A stretch of DNA of 64,000 nt from Metridium senile (Eukaryota; Cnidaria; Anthozoa; Actiniaria; Metridiidae): the NCBI GenBank assembly GCA_949775045.1, contig OX459096.1, positions 29,215,475 through 29,279,474 of the forward strand, written 5' to 3'. The first letter of the stretch is position 1. The number at the start of each line of letters is the position of its first letter. The position numbers and the translations under genes are program-made. Below the pieces are notes generated by a model. The model did no database searches, had not been told where the DNA came from, and saw only the letters and a list, made by a program, of their open reading frames with translations. Positions 57,801-64,000 of the stretch are shown here, piece after piece.

Positions 57801-60800
57801 CAAAGAAGAAAGTAAGAACTCTGTGTTACTACATATACTTAAGAGAATGACAAGGCAAAACATCAGCGATAAGATGCACTCTCTTTTTTTGTACATTATT
57901 TTGCATTTAACACTAGCAATTAAGACCCACAATAGTTAAAGCATGCACTTGCTAATTTTTATACATGTATACATTTATGACTTCTAACCAAGAAAGACTG
58001 TAATGGTGACTTAATATAACAATGAAAATTAAGTGTAGCAGAACACAACAATGGTTTCATAATGAAACTGAAATGCTGCATTCTGTTACCCTTAATTTTC
58101 GTGATTAAATTTATAACATATTCAATAGTCTTTTGTGTGGCTATAGGTGGGCGTAGTGTTTGCAAGTGTTAGTATTGTGATGTTAATTTGCCAACCATTT
58201 TTACAATAGATGTTTTTAACAAGACAATGGTTGGTTTCCAAAACCATAACAAAATATGTCACTGTATGTCCACCTATACTGTCTCAATGGTAGCACTTTA
58301 TCATCACTATATGTACATGTATGTCAAAAGAAAATCAGTATTTCCCATAAAAACAAATACATGTCTGACTAATTTAACCACTCATTGTCTAGATTTGTGC
58401 TTTTGCTCCATTTCCTAATCATGTTTTCTTTAACATAGGAAATATCCAACGGTAGCAAATGTACAAAAAAAATTAGCTGAACAAAAGGCACGTCGTGAAA
58501 ATGGCCAAATGGCAGAAACACAAACTTTCAGGTACAAATTAGTTTATAATACAATAATACATATAATTACGTTATAATACAGTTTTGCATAATACAGTTA
58601 TATACAGCTATTTCAAAAAGGTTGTGAAGACTTCAAGGTTTTGTTGCCTGTTGCAGTGCTGCTTTTTGCATGGTGCATGTTGCATACTAAGCTTGAAATA
58701 TGTTATACATGTTATATATATTGTAGCGGAACGATGTTTCGGGTTCAAACAATATGAAGAGCACAAACTCAACTGAAAGACTTCATTCGACTAACTCAGA
58801 GTGAACTCAGACAGAACTGATTTACAAGAATATTAGACCTATATTTATACTAGTATTTAGCTATTTCTAGAACTGATTACATGATTTATTGCGGAATCAT
58901 TTACGTAAATCTTACTTGAGTTAAACGCCTATTTTACATAACTATTGATAACGCAATCGTGTACGTAAGTAAGATAAGTATCTAGGTATGGCAACTCGCT
59001 GACAGATATCTCACATACGTACACATTGCGTGACCCGTTACAATATGGTACCTCTATTAAGCGGTCACCCTCGGGACTTTCCAAAGTGGCCACTTAATAG
59101 AGGTTGGCCGTTGAATAGAGGTATAGAATAGGTATAGGAATAGATTTGGGACTTTTTATCGTGACTGCCTAATAGAGGGTGACTGCGAATGGGTAACCGC
59201 TTAATAGAGGTACCACTGTAAAATTTGTATGTAAACTAGACGCATAACTGCGTGAACTCGGGCTTCATTGCGATTATGTAATTATTTTCTCGGATTAGCT
59301 TGAGATGTTTTGAAGCGAAAAATAAGTTGTTTTTTTTTTGGTCGTCCTACTTTTCCCTTAGGTCCGTCGTTCCGTCAGTCCGTGATCCGCTTGTCTGTCT
59401 TGCTTTTATCTGGATATCGATGTTCGGTTCGTGCAGTGCAGTGCGAGTTCAAAGAGTGTCTAAGAAACATTGTTATTAAGTAGTTCTTGCAAAATAAACG
59501 CCAGAAAAAGGAAGATAGATAGTCCCTGAAGCAATTGGTGTTATATTTGAGGCGATTTAGGCTGTTGGATGTAGTTTTCAGAGAGGCCGTTTGAGCTGTT
59601 TATTTGTTGTTGTCGAGCTTGACCTGGAGGTTTAAAACCGGTCACGTTATCTGAGAAATATTACTTTCATCTATATATATATACATAGATCGCTAAGTGG
59701 AACTGCTAGATAATAGATTGAAGCGATTTTTAAAAGATAAAAGTTAAAAGTTTTAACTTAAAAGTTTTGCGAATAAGTTTGTTGTTCTTTGCAAGAAGCT
59801 AAGCGCCTGGCAATCGCCAGTTTCAATCGCGGATCTGAAGCTTGTACGAGTTAATAGTAGTCAATAAAATTAAACTATTGACAGATAAACTCGTTATTTT
59901 AATCAAAAAAATAAAATAAATAATTACAAGAAGCAAAATATTTACCCTAAACATCACTAAAGTATTATACTGTTGTTGTCTTGACTTCTAGTGCACTATA
60001 TCGTACTCTCGAAGAATGCTTACAAACTGTATAAAAAGCTTTGTCCTTTGTAACTGATTTTGATTCAATTCCATAGCATTAAGAAAGGATGGATAAAAAG
60101 AAGCTTCTGTTTATAGCAGGGACGATTTCTCAATGAATTCCATCATAATAAGTTGGCTCCCTTATTTAGCCCAAAATGCGACCTTTATTGAAATTCACAG
60201 TGACTCTTTCCGAAAACATTCAACATAAATTTAAGTGTAATTCTACTGCGAATCATGTGGCGTGAGGGCATAAAATATGAGAATATTCGCGATTACCTCC
60301 ACCGAGATCAATCCTTCGACGAATCAAATATCCATGTGTTCGTATTGGCCAGTCTATGCATGCGCGGTGACAACAGCGTTTTGTGACCCAAGAAACACAA
60401 CAACATTGAAGCCCATTTTAAGACTCCGGTTTCCTTTGGAAAGCCCGAGTAATAATATCAGCACAGAACAAAATATGTTGGAGAAACCTGTAGACAAGGT
60501 TTGAAAAAAATAAATATTGCTTTGACCTTTCCCTGATTGAATTCATATCATCCATAGTGCATTTCAGGCTGGGTATGCAACAAGCAACAAAACCTTGGCT
60601 AATCTTTTTGAAATAGCTGTATAAAGGAACATAAAAGTTATGCATGCATGTATTTTTTAGATATAGAGGAAACAAACATAGACATCAAAAAAGACAGCAG
60701 CATTCAAGATATCAAAAGCAAAATGGGAAATGTGACATGAATGTACAGGCTAAAGAAAGCCAACCATCTCAGCTGACAGTGAAGAAAGATGAGATGAAAT

Positions 60801-63355
60801 TAGAGTCAGACGTGGACCCTCTGTCAATACTTCTGGATACTGGTAAGAATTAAAGGAGTAAAGTTATACTCAGTCTGGAAGAAATAGAAATATATATACT
60901 TACTATTATTTTTAATATTTCCTTTAATTACGCATTATGAATTAAATACGTTAAAAAAACCCATATATTTATGTTAAGATAATTTATTGATTGACTAATT
61001 GACTGATGGATACTCAAATTGATTTTTTTATTGCTTTACTTGACAATAGCTTGGTTAATTTATTGAATATCTATCAACTGATTAAGTATATACAATGAAT
61101 TGATTGATTGATTGATTAATCAATTGATTGGCTAATTCACATGTGGATTGGTGCATTTGATCATATACATTTATTTGCACCTAATAAGTGATAAATTATG
61201 ATTATTATAATACATATATATGTTACAAATGGCAACCTCTCATGCAATGCCATATCACACCTTTATTATTTATAGGTGATGATGAAGAGGTAGCAGGGAC
61301 ACAATCTGCTACACCACCACAATCCTCTGCTCCAGCCTGTACTTCTGCACTCATGTCTCTATGTAGCTATGGAGGGGAGTCTTCTAGTGATGAGAATGAT
61401 CTAGAAATAGGTATGTCTAAATCCCTTGATTGATGGTTGTGTTTTTATTTATTTGATTTTTACCCATTCATCCAATAATATATTGATTGGTCAATTGGTC
61501 AGCCAATTAATTGATTTTTAACTAGAGAATGTTTCTTCAACCATAAAATAATTTATTTCCAAGCTTTTGGGCATAAGCGCCTGTATTCAGTGATTACAAT
61601 AAGGTTGCTCGTCATAACTGTTACATGGTTTCATGGTTGAAGAAACATCAGGTTAATGATTACCAACCTACAAAACTACACTTGGCATTAATTTATTGAT
61701 TGGTCAGTCAGTAGTCATTTTGTTGTTCAGTTGGTAAGTTAATATTTGTGTTCTTTTTAATTTCTTTATCTGTTTACCATATTTTCAGAAGTAAATAACT
61801 GTAACCTATCTACTTCGCACCCTGTGGTGCATAAGGCTTCAAGCATTACAGAAGTAAATAACAATGAACTAAAAACCAAAATCATACAAGAGCTTTATAA
61901 GCAAGAGCAATTATCATCCCCAAAAACAGAAAAGCCCTCACAACACAAAAGAACATCAAGAAAGAGAAAACAAGACTTTAAAAAGGTATGCTATGCTTTT
62001 TGTGTTGTTGTTGACATTGTATCCAAGCAAAAATTAATTCACTGTCAATACTAGACTATGAGTAGTCCCTCCAGAATCAGTGAAAAAACGAATGTTTCGG
62101 GATTCCTGTTGAGCGCACCAGAAATATATCGATCTATTTGTCAATACAGACATACTTAAACAATACAGTACTTGAATCGAGGGCATTATGCTGTGATAGT
62201 TGTATTATGCCCGAGAATTTAACTGCTCTATTGTTTTTATTATTCAACCCCTCTGCGGTGGGCACTATCACGTCATGTGATAGCCCCCTTGACCAATGAG
62301 AGCGGAGCAAAATTTGTTGAATTATAATCATAAATAGAGCAGATTTCATATGACTTTGAAAATCTCACAACATGAATACGCTCAAGTCATGACAAGGCAC
62401 ATCAAATTTCTAAAAACATCACATGCAGTTATGTCAAGGCATGCATATGGCACTGAAAATTTCACAGTCATAAGGAATCTACTCTATTGACCAGATAAAG
62501 TTTGACTATTCCCAATGTCAGATGCATATAGGTGAGCGTAGTGTTTACAAGTGTTGGTATTGTGATGCTAATTTGTCAACCATGTTCACAATTAGATTTT
62601 TTTACTTTTCTTTGTTCTAATAACAATGGTTGGCTGGCAAAACCAAAACCAAAAATGTCACTGTACGTCTACCTATTATGAACTATGATTCGTATTTAGT
62701 GCCAGAAATTTAGGAATATCATAGAGACAATAGCTGAAATGTCTACAATTCATGTGCACAATGGCTGCATTTTAAGCATTGGTTTTATGATCATTGTAAC
62801 AGTGAACAAATTTTGATTGCTTTGAATTTCAATGGGTATTCTTTGTATTAACTGCCTTCTTGATACACTTTAATGATACCTTGTTATATTCTTTCACAGA
62901 ATAAAGGTCCACAAATCAAGAAGAAAGTCACCCTACTAGAAAAGGTAATAGCCATATATGTAAATAACACTTGTGGCTGAAATATGATGTTCTTCAAACA
63001 ATGTCTACAGTGAACTGTCACATATTAGACATGTTTGGTTTTCAATATGTCAAAAAGCCACGTTGCAAAAGGAACTTTAGTATTTTGAGACAGTTTGCTG
63101 TGAATAATTGCACACTGTAACAGCACCTTAACTGTAGATGCATCGATTTTTTAAGCTCAAGCAAGAGAGCGTCATGCTCTCTTAATTTTGAGCATTTTTT
63201 CTTTTCATCTCATGTTTTTGTATTAACTATTTATATTTTTAATTTCCTAGCTATTAGCACCAGAGATGAGACATGAAAGTAACGTCATTCTACAATGTAT
63301 TCGCTACATTATCAACAACAATTACTTGGATGGGGATTGGCAAAATAAAGCCTAA
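54856..63355 (+). CDS. NUFIP1: NUFIP1, box C/D snoRNP assembly factor
   Basis: Nuclear FMRP-interacting protein 1: a nucleolar/nuclear adaptor that helps assemble box C/D snoRNPs with the R2TP complex and SNU13. Ten exons: 54856-55083, 55247-55384, 57141-57203, 57735-57811, 58439-58531, 60661-60842, 61276-61410, 61789-61985, 62900-62944 and 63251-63355. They join in frame (1,263 nt, 420 residues). The Pro-rich N-terminus (PYHYPPRNHPPPQP) precedes a C2H2 finger in exon 2 (CDVCEKSFQTQKILETHLQS, then H). A second Cys/His motif spans exons 3-4 (CDHEGCSF...LHFIQNH). The conserved NUFIP1 domain spans exons 4-5 (EEIAKWKEQRRKKYPTVANV). The C-terminus has KKVTLLEKLLAPEMRHESNV, then ILQCIRYIINNNYL, matching the vertebrate end. 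The middle is low-complexity acidic/Ser-rich (SYGGESSSDENDLEIG). Introns carry MITEs and a tandem duplication. The start ATG opens the Pro-rich region and no exon upstream is needed. Confidence 0.94.
55657..57040 (+). repeat. Tandem duplication of a 540-bp unit (about 2.3 copies) in NUFIP1 intron 2
   Basis: Unit 1 (55657-56191) and unit 2 (56192-56745) share TTTCAAGCATTCTGATTGGT, GTAGCCACAGATNTCTTTTC, GACTGTTATGGCNTCCCTGC and TCAATCAGTCCATCATATTT. A third, truncated unit starts at 56746 and is interrupted by the MITE at 56800-57014. Unit 2 also has an internal duplication (CAGTATCACTTTTTTTGTAG, near 56430-56530). Confidence 0.85.
56800..57014. mobile_element. Foldback MITE with ACAGGTTCCCATTTAA ends
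   Basis: 215 bp. ACAGGTTCCCATTTAATTCT is mirrored by TTTAAATGGGAACCTGT. The arms of about 95 bp include AATTGTGTTGATGTGTGCTA and GATCAACCAACCAGAG. It interrupts the third unit of the surrounding tandem duplication, so it is younger than that duplication. Confidence 0.8.
58142..58278. mobile_element. MITE with TATAGGTGGGCGTAGTG ends, copy 1
   Basis: 137 bp. TATAGGTGGGCGTAGTGTTT at the left, CACTGTATGTCCACCTATA at the right. In NUFIP1 intron 4. Confidence 0.7.
58601..60623. mobile_element. 2.0-kb element with TATACAGCTATTTCAAAAAG inverted ends, in NUFIP1 intron 5
   Basis: TATACAGCTATTTCAAAAAG (58601) is mirrored by CTTTTTGAAATAGCTGTATA (near 60623). Partial pairing continues through CAAGGTTTTGTTGC. 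No transposase inside; a second MITE (59038-59220) sits in it. The plus frame at 60277-60504 is not convincing. Confidence 0.6.
59038..59220. mobile_element. MITE with GGTACCTCTATTAAGCGGT ends
   Basis: TGGTACCTCTATTAAGCGGT is mirrored by ACCGCTTAATAGAGGTACCA (183 bp). Internal TTAATAGAGGTTGG repeats. Typical of widespread mariner-like MITEs. Confidence 0.75.
61526..61648. mobile_element. MITE with ATGTTTCTTCAACCAT ends
   Basis: ATGTTTCTTCAACCATAAAA is mirrored by CATGGTTGAAGAAACAT; centre of about 90 bp. NUFIP1 intron 7. Confidence 0.65.
62170..62335 (-). repeat. Dispersed repeat, inverted relative of 50940-51150
   Basis: See the partner at 50940-51150. It carries GGGCATTATGCTGTGATAGT, CACTATCACGTCATGTGATA and CCAATGAGAGCGGAGCAAAA. 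NUFIP1 intron 8. Confidence 0.6.
62527..62676. mobile_element. MITE with TATAGGTGAGCGTAGTG ends, copy 2
   Basis: Close to copy 1 at 58142-58278: shares GTGTTNGCAAGTGTTNGTAT and GTGATGNTAATTTG, differing in the middle. Confidence 0.7.
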
Positions 63356-63400
63356 ATTGCTGGAATTTGGAATAACTAGCCTTTACTTGATGAGTTTTGT

Positions 63401-63408
63401 TTTCTTTC

Positions 63409-63480
<72 letters not shown>

Positions 63481-63593
63481 TCCTTCTTTGATTTTTTCTA
63501 TCTTTCTTTCTTTTCTATCTTTCTTTCTTACTTTCTTTCTTTTTTCTTTCTTTCTTTTATTCTTTTTTCCATTTCTTTCTTTCTTTCTTATTA
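63401..63593 (+). repeat. (TTTC)n microsatellite
   Basis: About 85 bp of near-perfect CTTT repeat (63405-63490) followed by about 100 bp of interrupted repeats, just after the NUFIP1 stop codon and so probably in its 3' UTR. Ser/Phe- and Lys/Arg-rich frames across it are artefacts. Confidence 0.9.
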
Positions 63594-63611
63594 AAACAGT
63601 GCGCATATAGC

Positions 63612-63617
63612 ATTAAA
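63612..63617 (+). terminator. Possible polyadenylation signal of NUFIP1
   Basis: ATTAAA 257 bp after the stop codon, just past the microsatellite. Other A/T-rich candidates exist further on. Confidence 0.35.
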
Positions 63618-63948
63618 GTATAATAATTCTCTAACTGTAAGCATTTTAATACTTGTCTTCCTATGATTTATGCGCTTGAAATCTTGAAGATCATAAACAT
63701 TTATAAAAATGTCAACAAGAATAAATCAAACAATACACAACAATGATTGCTTTTGATTGGCTTTTATTGCTGATTAACATACGTTTTATTCAGTTTTTAT
63801 TCCTTTTTATTATCATCTAGTTATTTTATCATGACATTCTTTTGGATAACATCCTTTAAACTATCGTATCTTTATTCTTTATTTATCTTAGTCTTATTTC
63901 ATGATCACAAGTCGTCTGATGAATGACTGACTTAAACACGTTTTTAGA

Positions 63949-64000
63949 CGGAACAACTCCAGATGCAACGCAAGAAGCGATGATGTCTTACGCACTTTTG
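63949..64000 (+). CDS. Possible 5' part of an exon of a further gene, cut by the window edge
   Basis: After an acceptor-like TTTTTAG (to 63948) the sequence has more balanced composition than its surroundings and one open frame (GTTPDATQEAMMSYALL). Not recognised. It could be an exon of the next gene or chance. Confidence 0.25.

Noticed and set aside
58726..59045. Solo LTR (TG...CA, about 320 bp)
   Set aside because: The apparent CA end belongs to the adjoining MITE's TACA terminus and no target duplication is clear.
63376..63606. Lys/Arg-rich and Ser/Phe-rich open frames
   Set aside because: Artefacts of the CTTT microsatellite.

Overview
The window reads as a stretch of an animal nuclear genome. 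It is AT-rich, its genes are split into many short GT-AG exons, and it is crowded with DNA-transposon debris. The genes are conserved metazoan ones. The short hairpin elements (for example those starting TAGCCTGAGAAAACAGAC, and CCAGTTGTTCAAAGC-type ends) look to me like those of anthozoan cnidarians (stony coral or sea anemone). That placement is an inference, not shown by any single gene.

Five host genes and one large autonomous-looking transposon account for most coding sequence. In order: (1) the 3' part of a USF-type bHLH-leucine-zipper transcription factor (+, 44-4798); (2) CENATAC/CCDC84, a minor-spliceosome factor (-, 6483-21182, 13 exons, introns swollen by nested transposons); (3) an 8.0-kb IS3EU-like DNA transposon (22089-30132) with a 6-bp target duplication, matching ends, an intact 495-residue DDE transposase on + and a six-exon HECT-type ubiquitin-ligase-like gene on -; (4) a 17-exon gene (+, 30961-49539) encoding an 854-residue LIM - RapGAP - BTB - BACK protein, an unusual fusion; (5) B3GALT6, the proteoglycan-linker galactosyltransferase II (-, 51935-53569, two exons); (6) NUFIP1, the box C/D snoRNP assembly factor (+, 54856-63355, ten exons). 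A possible exon of a further gene starts near the right edge. USF and CENATAC are convergent, as are the RapGAP gene and B3GALT6; B3GALT6 and NUFIP1 are divergent.

The genes are unrelated housekeeping or signalling genes and do not form a pathway. The strongest second-look items are the LIM-RapGAP-BTB-BACK fusion; the transposon carrying its own HECT ligase; two long-inverted-repeat elements that share a TTAA target site and GAGnGACnGTC ends; a three-level nest of transposons in one CENATAC intron; and a roughly 3-kb, 44-bp-unit minisatellite with 600-bp higher-order repeats in the first intron of the RapGAP gene.

Exon limits were set by hand from splice signals, unbroken reading phase and similarity to remembered family motifs. 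Every multi-exon model closes in frame: CENATAC 1,011 nt, RapGAP fusion 2,565 nt, HECT gene 1,938 nt, NUFIP1 1,263 nt, B3GALT6 1,056 nt. No database search was possible, so family names for transposons are provisional.
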